NCBI GenBank assembly: GCA_964524185.1
Contig: CAZGCI010000036.1
Span: 1 to 38,511 of the forward strand
Length of the DNA: 38,511 nt
From: Thiohalocapsa sp964524185
GTDB lineage: Bacteria; Pseudomonadota; Gammaproteobacteria; Chromatiales; Chromatiaceae
Direction of reading: 5' to 3'
The notes under the pieces are model-generated. The model was given only the letters and a program-made list of their open reading frames with translations, had not been told where the DNA came from and ran no database searches. Each line of letters opens with the position of its first letter. The stretch's first letter is position 1. This document shows positions 26,512 through 34,517 of the stretch, one piece after another. The position numbers and the translations under genes are program-made.

Positions 26512-27681
26512 ATGCATCTCCACGAATATCAGGCCAAGCGGCTGCTCGCCGAGTATGGCGTTGCGGTGCCTGCGGGCAGCGTCGCCGACAGCGCGGATGC
26601 CGCAGAGCAGGCCGCGCGCGCCCTGGGCGGCAGGGCCTGGGTGGTGAAGGCGCAGGTGCACGCCGGCGGGCGCGGCAAGGCGGGCGGCATCCGCCGCTGC
26701 GAGGACCCGACAGAGGTCGCGGCTGCGGCGCGCGCGCTCATCGGCACGCGACTCGTCACCCAGCAGACCGGCGCCGACGGTCTGCCGGTGGGCCAGGTGC
26801 TGGTCGAAGCGGCCACCGCGGTGGCGCGGGAGCTCTATCTCGCGGCGTTGATGGACCGTGCCGCCGGGCGCATCGCCTTCATGGCCGCCGCCGCCGGCGG
26901 CGTGGACATCGAGTCCGTCGCGGCCGAGACGCCGGAGCAGCTGCTGCTGACCCGGGTCGATCCGGTCATCGGTCTGCTGCCCTGGCAGGCTCGCCGCCTA
27001 GGGTATGCCCTGGGGCTGGATAAGGCGCAGGTGAGCGCCCTCGGCGGCATTTTGGGCGGCCTCTACCGGCTGCTGTTGGACGCGGATGCAAGTCTTGCAG
27101 AGGTCAATCCGCTGGTGGTCACGGACACCGGTGAGCTGCTGGCGCTGGACGCCAAGGTGAATCTGGACGACAACGCGCTGTATCGCCATGGCAATCTGGC
27201 CGCGCTCCGGGATACATCGCAGGAAGACCCGCGGGAGCTCGCCGCCGCCGCCCACCAGCTGAGCTACATCGCCCTCGACGGCGACATCGGCTGCATGGTC
27301 AACGGGGCTGGCCTGGCCATGGCCACCATGGATCTGGTACAGCTCCACGGCGGTCAGCCTGCCAACTTCCTGGATGTCGGCGGCGGGACCAGCGCGGAGC
27401 GTGTTGCCGAGGCATTCAAGCTGATCCTCGGCGACGGCCGGGTGCGGGCGGTACTAGTGAATATCTTCGGCGGCATCGTCCGTTGTGACCTCATCGCCGA
27501 GGGCATCATCGCCGCCGCCCGGGAGGTGGCGCTGGATGTGCCGCTGGTGGTGCGTCTCGAGGGCACCCGCGCGGCCGAGGGACTGGCGCTATTGGCAGCG
27601 AGTGGTCTGGCACTACAGACGGCGAGCAGCCTCACCGACGCTGCGCAACAGGCGGTCGCCGCGGCAGCCGCGGCGGCCTAG
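26512..27681 (+). CDS. sucC: Succinate-CoA ligase, beta subunit
   Basis: This 389-residue ATP-grasp subunit binds the nucleotide and, with SucD, interconverts succinyl-CoA and succinate in the TCA cycle with ATP or GTP formation. MHLHEYQAKRLLAEYGV is the standard N-terminus. WVVKAQVHAGGRGKAGG is the ATP-grasp loop, SLAEVNPLVV and DGDIGCMVNGAGLAMATMD the following blocks, and VLVNIFGGIVRCDLIAEGI the signature near the C-terminus. Length equals E. coli SucC. No strong ribosome site is seen. sucD follows after 24 bp. Confidence 0.97.
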   Translation: MHLHEYQAKRLLAEYGVAVPAGSVADSADAAEQAARALGGRAWVVKAQVHAGGRGKAGGIRRCEDPTEVAAAARALIGTRLVTQQTGADGLPVGQVLVEAATAVARELYLAALMDRAAGRIAFMAAAAGGVDIESVAAETPEQLLLTRVDPVIGLLPWQARRLGYALGLDKAQVSALGGILGGLYRLLLDADASLAEVNPLVVTDTGELLALDAKVNLDDNALYRHGNLAALRDTSQEDPRELAAAAHQLSYIALDGDIGCMVNGAGLAMATMDLVQLHGGQPANFLDVGGGTSAERVAEAFKLILGDGRVRAVLVNIFGGIVRCDLIAEGIIAAAREVALDVPLVVRLEGTRAAEGLALLAASGLALQTASSLTDAAQQAVAAAAAAA

Positions 27682-27705
27682 CACAGACACGCTGGAGGAG
27701 CAGCC

Positions 27706-28578
27706 GTGGCCGTTTTGGTCGACGCAGACACCCGGGTCATCTGTCAGGGCTTCACGGGCCGGCAGGGGACCTTCCACAGCGAGCAGGCCATTGCCTACGG
27801 CACGCGGATGGTGGGCGGCGTAACGCCCGGCAAGGGCGGGCAGTGCCACCTCGGCCTCCCGGTCTTCGATACGGTGCACGACGCGGTCGCCGAGACCGGC
27901 GCCGACGCCACCATGATTTACGTGCCGGCGCCCTTTGCGCCGGACGCCATCATGGAGGCGGCGGACGCCGGCGTCCGCGTCATCGTCTGTATCACCGAAG
28001 GCATTCCGGTGCTCGATATGTTGCGGGTCCGCGCCGCGCTGGCGGGACACGACTGTGTGCTGATCGGGCCGAATTGCCCCGGCATCATTACCCCCGGAGC
28101 GTGCAAGATCGGCATCATGCCCGGCGCCATCCATAGTCCCGGACGTGTCGGCATCGTCTCGCGCTCCGGCACGCTGACCTACGAGGCGGTCCACCAGACC
28201 ACCGCGACCGGGTTTGGCCAGAGCACCTGCATCGGCATCGGCGGTGACCCCATCCATGGGCTCGACTTCATTGCCTGCTTGGACCTCTTTGAGCAGGACC
28301 CGCAGACCGAAGCCGTGATCATGGTGGGGGAGATCGGCGGTGATGCGGAGGAGCGCGCGGCCGCCCATATTGCCGCGCAGATCACAACGCCCGTGGTGGC
28401 CTACATTGCCGGCGTTACGGCGCCGCCGGGCAAGCGCATGGGGCACGCCGGTGCCATCGTCAGCGGCGGTGCCGGCGCCGCTGAGGGCAAGTACCGCGCG
28501 CTGGACGCCGCCGGGGTGAGAACAGTCCCCTCGCCGGCGGAGCTGGGTGCCGCGGCGGCCGCGGTGCTCGGAGGGTGA
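27706..28578 (+). CDS. sucD: Succinate-CoA ligase, alpha subunit
   Basis: This 290-residue subunit carries the CoA site and the phospho-histidine. TRVICQGFTGRQGTFHSEQA is the CoA-binding Rossmann start, LIGPNCPGIITPGACKIGIM the middle signature, SRSGTLTYEAV the next, and GHAGAI places the active-site His at residue 247. The GTG start has a strong GGAGGAG 5 nt upstream. It forms an operon with sucC. No sucAB or sdh genes are near, so this is a detached sucCD unit. Confidence 0.97.
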   Translation: MAVLVDADTRVICQGFTGRQGTFHSEQAIAYGTRMVGGVTPGKGGQCHLGLPVFDTVHDAVAETGADATMIYVPAPFAPDAIMEAADAGVRVIVCITEGIPVLDMLRVRAALAGHDCVLIGPNCPGIITPGACKIGIMPGAIHSPGRVGIVSRSGTLTYEAVHQTTATGFGQSTCIGIGGDPIHGLDFIACLDLFEQDPQTEAVIMVGEIGGDAEERAAAHIAAQITTPVVAYIAGVTAPPGKRMGHAGAIVSGGAGAAEGKYRALDAAGVRTVPSPAELGAAAAAVLGG

Positions 28579-28665
28579 TGAGGGACGATCTGGCGCCGGC
28601 AAGTCCACGCCAGCGCAGTGGCTGCTCGGATCAGGGCGGCGCTGGTACCAACGCCAATGCGCTCT

Positions 28666-28671
28666 TATACT
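28666..28671 (+). promoter_or_regulatory. Candidate -10 box upstream of glnB
   Basis: TATACT (5 of 6) lies 42 bp before the glnB ATG. The hexamer 17 nt upstream (TGGTAC, 28643-28648) is a poor -35. A GG/GC pair with sigma54-like sequence is present, but its spacing is wrong (13 nt instead of 10). Confidence 0.4.
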
Positions 28672-28712
28672 CCAGAGACTTGCTCATTCCCAAGCCCTAA
28701 CGGGAGAACCCC

Positions 28713-29051
28713 ATGAAAAAGGTCGAAGCCATCATCAAGCCGTTTAAGCTCGACGACGTCCGCGAGGCCTTGTCCCAGGCCGGGATCACGGGCATGACCG
28801 CCATCGAGGTCAAGGGCTTCGGTCGGCAGAAAGGCCATACCGAGCTGTACCGCGGCGCGGAGTACGTGGTGGACTTTCTGCCGAAGGTGAAGATCGAGCT
28901 GGTGATCGCCGACGATCAGTTAGACACCTGCGTCGACGCTGTCACCAAGGCCGCGCGCACCGGCAAGATCGGCGACGGCAAGATCTTCATTAGCAGCATC
29001 GATCGCGTTGTTCGAATCCGCACTGGCGAGGAGAACGAGGCGGCCGTCTGA
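28713..29051 (+). CDS. glnB: Nitrogen regulatory protein P-II
   Basis: This 112-residue trimeric signal protein reads 2-oxoglutarate, ATP/ADP and, through uridylylation, glutamine. The T-loop GHTELYRGAEYVVDFLPK carries the uridylylation Tyr51. The B-loop TGKIGDGKIF and the C-terminal IRTGEENEAAV are intact. MKKVEAIIKPFKLDDVREAL is the GlnB-type start, and no amtB is adjacent, so GlnB is more likely than GlnK. CGGGAG lies about 6 nt before the ATG. It follows sucD by 134 bp, which is of interest because both touch 2-oxoglutarate/succinyl-CoA metabolism, though it probably has its own promoter. Confidence 0.96.
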   Translation: MKKVEAIIKPFKLDDVREALSQAGITGMTAIEVKGFGRQKGHTELYRGAEYVVDFLPKVKIELVIADDQLDTCVDAVTKAARTGKIGDGKIFISSIDRVVRIRTGEENEAAV

Positions 29052-29173
29052 TCCTGGTGGCGATACGCCATCGCGCGGTCCGCGATGACTTGCGGCGGCA
29101 AGATGCGCGCCGCGCGCCACCGCCTGCTGTGTGGCTGTTTTGTCGAGGTGATGGTGGGTAGGGAAGGGTCAGC

Positions 29174-29213
29174 AGGAGGCAGGCTGCAGTGCCCGACATC
29201 GCGGCTGCCTCCT
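29174..29213. terminator. Stem-loop between convergent glnB and bamD
   Basis: AGGAGGCAG (29174-29182) pairs perfectly with CTGCCTCCT (29205-29213) across a 22-nt loop, 13 bp from the bamD stop. It has no T-run. It could act as a two-way transcript end. Confidence 0.35.
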
Positions 29214-29226
29214 CATGGGTTGCCTG

Positions 29227-30045
29227 CTAGTTGCGGTCCAACCCCAGATAGTCCCAAATCCGCCGCCCAAGGCTGATTTCCTCAGGTGCGGGCGTGTCGT
29301 CAATGAAACGTCCCTCCCGACGGTTGAGCTCTAGTACCCGTCGGGCGTCGGCCGCCAAATCATCCTTGCCGAGCCGCTCATAGGCTTCGATCAAAACCTC
29401 TAGCGCGTCCTGGACAGCGGCCGTCCGCTGGAAGCGTTCGATCACATACTGCGCCCGATTGGCAGCCGCTAAGTAGGCCCCACGCCTCATATAGTATTTC
29501 GCGACGCCAACCTCGCTCTTGGCGAGGTTGCCACGTAAGTACAGCATCCGTTGCCGGGCGTCGGCGGCGTACCTGCTGTCCGGGAAGCGCCGCACCAGCT
29601 CCGCGAAGTCCTCGAAGGCGTCGAGGGCCGAGCCCGGATCGCGCTGCGACTGGTCCGTGGGGATAAACCGGTCGATGAAGCCGACACTACGGTTGTAGTT
29701 GACGATGCCCTTCAGATAATAGGCATAGTCCACGTAGGGATTTTGCGGATAGAGCTTGATGAAGCGATCCGCGGCGGCGATGGCCTGCTCCGGCTCCTCT
29801 GCCTTGTAGTATGCATAGGCGACGTCGAGCTGCCCCTGCATCGCGTAGCGCCCGAACGGATAACGTGTCTCGAGCTTCTGGTAAAGCTCGATGGCGCGCT
29901 TATAGTTGGCGCTGTCCAGCTCCCGGGCTGCCCGGTTGTAGAGCTCCGCCGCGGTCCATCCCTCGGTCTCATCGAAGTCCTTGCCGATGATGCCGCAGCC
30001 GGATAGGCCGATGGCGAGCAAAAAAATGACAAGCGCTGCGCGCAT
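29227..30045 (-). CDS. bamD: Outer-membrane assembly lipoprotein BamD
   Basis: This 272-residue lipoprotein of the BAM complex helps insert beta-barrel proteins in the outer membrane. The signal peptide MRAALVIFLLAIGLSGC ends in an LSGC lipobox (Cys17). TPR repeats follow: AAELYNRAARELDSANYKRA, LYQKLETRYPFGRYAMQGQL, AIAAADRFIKLYPQNPYVDY and DAFEDFAELVRRFPDSRYAADA. The ATG at 30045 was chosen because it places the lipobox correctly; the frame upstream lacks a signal sequence. It is divergent from rluD, the usual neighbour arrangement in gammaproteobacteria. Confidence 0.95.
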   Translation of the reverse strand: MRAALVIFLLAIGLSGCGIIGKDFDETEGWTAAELYNRAARELDSANYKRAIELYQKLETRYPFGRYAMQGQLDVAYAYYKAEEPEQAIAAADRFIKLYPQNPYVDYAYYLKGIVNYNRSVGFIDRFIPTDQSQRDPGSALDAFEDFAELVRRFPDSRYAADARQRMLYLRGNLAKSEVGVAKYYMRRGAYLAAANRAQYVIERFQRTAAVQDALEVLIEAYERLGKDDLAADARRVLELNRREGRFIDDTPAPEEISLGRRIWDYLGLDRN

Positions 30046-30094
30046 CCTGACGTCGGTTGGCAGAGGTCGAAATAGCCCGGCATTGTAGCGGAAC

Positions 30095-31156
30095 TTGGTT
30101 ATCAACACAGGACAGTTCGACCCCCCACCGCCGGCGGACGCCGAGGACGTGGACCGTTCAGCCACGTCGGTCTCGGAGCAGCACATCCACCGCACGCTCG
30201 ACATCGATCCAGCACACGCCGGACGACGTCTGGACCAGGTGCTGGCGCAGCTCTTGCCTGACTTCTCCCGCGGACGGATTCAGGGCTGGATCGATGCCGG
30301 GATGGTGCAGGTGGACGGCCGGCAGACGCAGCGCCGGGCGAAGCTGGCGGGGGGCGAGCGGGTGCAAATCGACGCGCATCTGCCGGTATCGGAGTCACAC
30401 GGCCCCGAGCCGATGGCCTTGTCGATCGTCTTTGAGGATGCTCACCTCTTGGTGCTGGATAAGCCGGCGGGGCTCGTGGTGCACCCTGCTGTCGGCAACT
30501 GGTCGGGCACCTTGCTGAATGGCCTGTTACATCATGCGCCGGCGCTCGCGGCACTGCCGCGTTGCGGCATCGTTCACCGCCTGGACAAGGACACCAGCGG
30601 CCTGCTCGTTGTGGCCAAGACCTTGGCCGCGCATCAGTCCTTGGTGGAACAGCTGCAGCGGCGCAGTGTCTCACGCGAGTATCGGGCGCTCGTCGTCGGT
30701 GCTGTGACCGCCGGTGGTCGGGTTGATGCGCCCGTCGGTCGACACCCGGTGCGGCGTACGGCGATGGCCGTCACCCGAGACGGGAAGCCTGCGGTGACCG
30801 ATTACCGAATACTCGCACGCTACCCAGGCCATACACTGCTGGGTTTGCAGTTGCAGACGGGTCGAACTCATCAAATTCGTGTACACATGGCCCACATCGG
30901 ACATCCGTTAGTCGGCGACCCCGTCTACGGACGGGGGGGTTCGGCGGGGGGTCGGTTGCCGCCGGCGGCTGCGGCGGCAGTGCGAGCGTTTCCGCGGCAG
31001 GCGCTGCACGCCATCGCGCTTGGATTGACGCATCCAGAGACGGCGGAGCTGCGCGCTTGGGAGATTCCGATGGCATTGGACATGGCGGCGCTACTAGACG
31101 CGCTGGAGCCCCTGCGCGAGGGGTTCGGTGAGGGGCAGCATCGTGACCGCTGCTGA
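30095..31156 (+). CDS. rluD: 23S rRNA pseudouridine synthase RluD
   Basis: This enzyme (353 residues from the TTG at 30095) makes pseudouridines in helix 69 of 23S rRNA. An S4 domain at about 45-100 (RRLDQVLAQLLPDFSRGRIQGWIDAGMVQVDG) is followed by the catalytic domain with IVHRLDKDTSGLLVVAK (Asp164), REYRALVVG, GRTHQIRVHMAHIGHPLVGDPVYG and RQALHAIAL. The N-terminus is uncertain. Family similarity begins near residue 30, no ATG exists upstream, and a GTG at 30149 is an alternative. It overlaps pgeF by 14 nt and is divergent from bamD. Confidence 0.94.
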   Translation: MVINTGQFDPPPPADAEDVDRSATSVSEQHIHRTLDIDPAHAGRRLDQVLAQLLPDFSRGRIQGWIDAGMVQVDGRQTQRRAKLAGGERVQIDAHLPVSESHGPEPMALSIVFEDAHLLVLDKPAGLVVHPAVGNWSGTLLNGLLHHAPALAALPRCGIVHRLDKDTSGLLVVAKTLAAHQSLVEQLQRRSVSREYRALVVGAVTAGGRVDAPVGRHPVRRTAMAVTRDGKPAVTDYRILARYPGHTLLGLQLQTGRTHQIRVHMAHIGHPLVGDPVYGRGGSAGGRLPPAAAAAVRAFPRQALHAIALGLTHPETAELRAWEIPMALDMAALLDALEPLREGFGEGQHRDRC

Positions 31157-31901
31157 CGCAATCCAGGCGGACTGGCCGGCACCGCCGTGGGTCCGTGCTT
31201 ATACCAGCACGCGGCGCGGCGGGGTTAGCACAGGGGCGTTCAGCTCACTCAACCTTGGGCTTCACGTCGGTGACGACCCGCTAGCAGTCGCCGCCAATCG
31301 TGCCCGTCTGCGGGCGGCCTTGGCGCTGCCTGCCGAGCCGGAATGGCTCGCGCAGGTACATGGCTGTGCGGCCGTGTCGCTGGATGCAGGCACCAGCGGC
31401 GGCGCGCCTCCGGTGGCCGATGCTGCCCTCTGTCGCCGACCTGGGCGTGTCTGCGCTGTGCTGACCGCGGATTGTCTGCCAGTGCTGCTGTGTGACCGCG
31501 GGGGCACGGTGTGCGCCGCCGTGCATGCGGGCTGGCGCGGGCTGCACCGGGGCATCTTGGAGGCGGCTTTGTGCCAGCTCGGCGTTGCACCTGGGAACTT
31601 GTTGGCCTGGCTCGGTCCAGCCATCGGGCCGGAGCGTTTCGAGGTCGGTCCGGAGGTGCGCGCGGCCTTCGTCGGGGACCGTGCAGCGGCGGCCGCTGCC
31701 TTTCGTCCAGGCGCTGGCGACCGCTGGCTCGCCGACATCTACGGGCTTGCCCGGTTGCGGCTTGGCGCGGCTGGCGTGGGCGCGGTGTTCGGCGGCGACT
31801 TGTGCACCGTGAGCGACCCGGGACGTTTCTTTTCCTATCGTCGCGACGGCCGCACCGGGCGCATGGCAACGCTCATCTGGCTGGCCGGTGAGGACCGCTA
31901 G
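31143..31901 (+). CDS. pgeF: Peptidoglycan editing factor PgeF (YfiH/laccase-domain family)
   Basis: This 252-residue member of the COG1496/DUF152 family is linked in E. coli to removal of wrongly incorporated amino acids from cell-wall precursors. Conserved blocks are VRAYTSTRRGGVSTGAFSSLNLG, LAQVHGCAAVSL, VCAVLTADCLPVLLCDR, VCAAVHAGWRGLHRGIL and WLGPAIGPERFEVGPEVR, which hold the metal-binding His/Cys residues. The GTG at 31143 has GAGG about 9 nt upstream; a GTG at 31128 is also in frame. Overlap with rluD implies co-translation. The 247 bp after it contain no gene that I can support. Confidence 0.93.
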   Translation: MTAADAIQADWPAPPWVRAYTSTRRGGVSTGAFSSLNLGLHVGDDPLAVAANRARLRAALALPAEPEWLAQVHGCAAVSLDAGTSGGAPPVADAALCRRPGRVCAVLTADCLPVLLCDRGGTVCAAVHAGWRGLHRGILEAALCQLGVAPGNLLAWLGPAIGPERFEVGPEVRAAFVGDRAAAAAAFRPGAGDRWLADIYGLARLRLGAAGVGAVFGGDLCTVSDPGRFFSYRRDGRTGRMATLIWLAGEDR

Positions 31902-32148
31902 CCGGTCCTCGCGTCGGGTATGCTCGCCGCCGTTGCCTGCGTGGTGCGCGACGAGGATGCATCGCGGCGCTCGGGCGCTCGGGCGCGCGGGGCATGGGAC
32001 GCGTTTGGGCGCCGTCTGCTCGCGATGACTGCGCGGTAATTGAACTTGGCAATTTCTATCGTTACCTTCCCAGCTTGGGCAGGAACCGCCACTCCATAAA
32101 CCGGGTTAGACCAACAGCCCGCCGAGCCCGCCAAAGGCCGCTAGCAGC

Positions 32149-34362
32149 ATGATCCACGATATGATTCGACTCGGTCGTACCACGCCCTCAGGGCGGGCGA
32201 CACAGCGACTGTCCGCTCACCGGTCAAGCTTGCGAGACCGCCCGGCCGCTCTCGGCGGCAGCCGTCGCTTCGGCGCGCTCATGGTGGTTCTAGCCGCCTG
32301 GCTGTGCGTCTCCTGCGCCGCTGTCGCGGAGTTTACGCCCGTCGGCATGGCCGAGCTCTTCCCGTCGGACCGGCAGAGCAAGACGACGGTCGTCATCAAC
32401 AAGGTGCTGGAGCGATTCCACTATCGCGACTTCCAGCTCGATGATGCGTTCGTCGAGCAGTCGCTGCTCAACTACTTCGAGGATCTTGACCCAAACCGCT
32501 CGTTCTTTCTGGAGCGGGACATCGAGCGCTTTACCCGTGGTAGCAATCGGCTCAATGACGATCTGACGGACGGCAAGCTCGACTTGGCCTTCGACATCTT
32601 TCGCGTCTATCGCATGCGAGTGGACAGCCGCATCGAGTACGCCACGTCGCTGTTGCAACGGGATTTCGACTTCAAGCGCTCGGAGACCTACCGCTTCGAT
32701 CGCAAAGAGGCAGATTGGGCAAAGAGTGACGCGGAGCTGAACGAGATTTGGCGGCAACGGGCCAAGCATGACTACCTGACGCTGAAGCTTGCCGATGAGA
32801 CGGACGATCAGATCCGCGAACAACTGCGCAAGCGCTATGAGGGCATCGCGCGGCGCGTGCACCAGTTCACGCCCGATGACGTTTACCAATCCTTTGTCAA
32901 CGCCTACACGCGCACGCTGGAACCGCATACCAGCTACATGTCGCCGAGCACGTCGGAGAACTTCGACATCAGTATGCGCCTCAAGCTGGAGGGCATCGGT
33001 GCCGTGCTGAGTGCCGAGAACGAGCACACTGTCATTCAGCGCACCATTCCGGGCGGGCCTGCTCGACAGTCGGGCCAGATTAACTCCGGCGATCGCATCA
33101 TCGGGGTGGGCCAGGGCCGCAGCGGCGAGATCGAGGACGTCGTCGGCTGGCGCCTGCAGGACGTCGTGGACAAGATCCGCGGTCCGAAGGGCTCTTCCGT
33201 GCGCTTAGAGATTCTGCCGAAGGCAGCGGCCACCGGCGGGCGTACGCGGGTGGTGGAGCTGGTGCGCAATGAGATTCGCTTGGAAGATCAGGCCGCGAAG
33301 GCATACCTGATTGAAGGGCCGGCGAATGGGCCGGATCTGCGCATCGGCGTCATCGAGGTGCCCGCCTTCTATCGGGACTTCCGCGCGGAGTCCGAAGGCA
33401 GCCGCGACTTCACCAGCACCACGCGCGACGTAGAGCGCCTGGTGAAAGAGCTGGATGCCAAGGGGATCGATGGCCTCGTCATCGACCTGCGGAGCAATGG
33501 GGGCGGCTCCCTGACGGAGGCCACTTCGCTCACCGGGCTGTTCATCAATGAGGGCCCAGTCGTGCAGGTGAAGGATGCCCTCGGCAAAGTCGGCGTCGAG
33601 GTCGATCCAACACCGGGTGTCGTTTACTCCGGTCCGCTCGCCGTGCTGGTCGATCGCAATAGCGCTTCGGCGTCGGAGATCTTCGCAGGGGCCATTCAGG
33701 ACTACGGCCGCGGCGTTGTCATTGGCGAGCCGACGTTCGGCAAGGGCACCGTGCAAACCCTGATCGACCTCGACCGGTATGTGCCGGGCAATGCGAAGGA
33801 CCTCGGCCGGTTGCGGCTGACCATGGCGGAATTCTTCCGTATCAGCGGCGGCAGCACCCAGCTCAAGGGGGTTGAGCCGGATATCCGCTTCGACATTGGG
33901 CCGGACCTGTCCGACCACGGCGAGCGTGCTCTGAGCAACGCGCTGCCGTGGAGCCGCATCCAGCCGGCGCGCTATAGCCGCGACCGCCCCGTCGATGTCG
34001 ACCGGTTACGTCGGCGCTCGGCGGAACGTATCGGCAAGGACGACGGCTTCCAGATGTTGGTGTCACGGGGGGCGCTGCTTTCCGAGATCAGTCAGCAACA
34101 GGAAATTTCCCTGCGCGAGAGCGAGCGCCGGCGCGAATCGGAGCGGCGCGACCGTGTGCTGAAAGAGGAGCGCAATCGCTTCCTCCGCGCCCGTGGGATC
34201 GAGCCCGTGGACGAGGACGCAGATGACGTCGACGAGGACGCCTTGGAAAGCCAGCAGGATGTCATCGACCGCATCCAGGTCGAAGAGGCCGCGCGCATCC
34301 TGGCCGACGTGATCGTTATGGCGGGCACCGCCGATCGACCGCGGGCCGCGATGCGCGACTGA
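32149..34362 (+). CDS. prc: Tail-specific (carboxy-terminal processing) protease
   Basis: This 737-residue periplasmic serine protease of family S41A degrades or trims proteins from the C-terminus. After a basic N-terminus, a hydrophobic segment (FGALMVVLAAWLCVSCAAVA) acts as signal peptide. The N-terminal domain follows, then the PDZ domain near residues 275-360 (LKLEGIGAVLSAENEHTVIQ ... INSGDRIIGVGQG). The protease domain has DGLVIDLRSNGGGSL, VLVDRNSASASEIFAGAIQD and GEPTFGKGTVQ. Spacing matches the E. coli Ser/Lys dyad, pointing to S507 and K532. The C-terminal DUF3340-type region is rich in Arg/Glu. The ATG at 32149 lacks a clear ribosome site; ATG 32161 is an alternative. Confidence 0.95.
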   Translation: MIHDMIRLGRTTPSGRATQRLSAHRSSLRDRPAALGGSRRFGALMVVLAAWLCVSCAAVAEFTPVGMAELFPSDRQSKTTVVINKVLERFHYRDFQLDDAFVEQSLLNYFEDLDPNRSFFLERDIERFTRGSNRLNDDLTDGKLDLAFDIFRVYRMRVDSRIEYATSLLQRDFDFKRSETYRFDRKEADWAKSDAELNEIWRQRAKHDYLTLKLADETDDQIREQLRKRYEGIARRVHQFTPDDVYQSFVNAYTRTLEPHTSYMSPSTSENFDISMRLKLEGIGAVLSAENEHTVIQRTIPGGPARQSGQINSGDRIIGVGQGRSGEIEDVVGWRLQDVVDKIRGPKGSSVRLEILPKAAATGGRTRVVELVRNEIRLEDQAAKAYLIEGPANGPDLRIGVIEVPAFYRDFRAESEGSRDFTSTTRDVERLVKELDAKGIDGLVIDLRSNGGGSLTEATSLTGLFINEGPVVQVKDALGKVGVEVDPTPGVVYSGPLAVLVDRNSASASEIFAGAIQDYGRGVVIGEPTFGKGTVQTLIDLDRYVPGNAKDLGRLRLTMAEFFRISGGSTQLKGVEPDIRFDIGPDLSDHGERALSNALPWSRIQPARYSRDRPVDVDRLRRRSAERIGKDDGFQMLVSRGALLSEISQQQEISLRESERRRESERRDRVLKEERNRFLRARGIEPVDEDADDVDEDALESQQDVIDRIQVEEAARILADVIVMAGTADRPRAAMRD

Positions 34363-34409
34363 CCTGGCTACACGCGCCCCGCCGGGGCCATACAACAGGT
34401 CGAGGGACC

Positions 34410-34517
34410 ATGGCAGAGCAGTATCAACCACCAGCGCAGCGCGTTGCCGCAGTGCACGAAGAGATCGACCGATGCGTGTCCGCCGCGGCCATGACACCTC
34501 TCGGTCCAAACCCATGA
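34410..34517 (+). CDS. 35-codon ORF overlapping the gshA start
   Basis: The short frame MAEQYQPPAQRVAAVHEEID... begins at ATG 34410 after a GAGGG segment (4-nt spacer) and stops in an ATGA overlap with the gshA ATG at 34514. This is the geometry of translational coupling. The predicted peptide is soluble with one Cys near its end and resembles nothing I know. It could be a leader that feeds ribosomes to gshA, or chance. Confidence 0.35.
   Translation: MAEQYQPPAQRVAAVHEEIDRCVSAAAMTPLGPNP

Noticed and set aside
28643..28660. Sigma54-like promoter (GG...GC) upstream of glnB
   Set aside because: The GG and GC are separated by 13 nt, where sigma54 promoters need 10.
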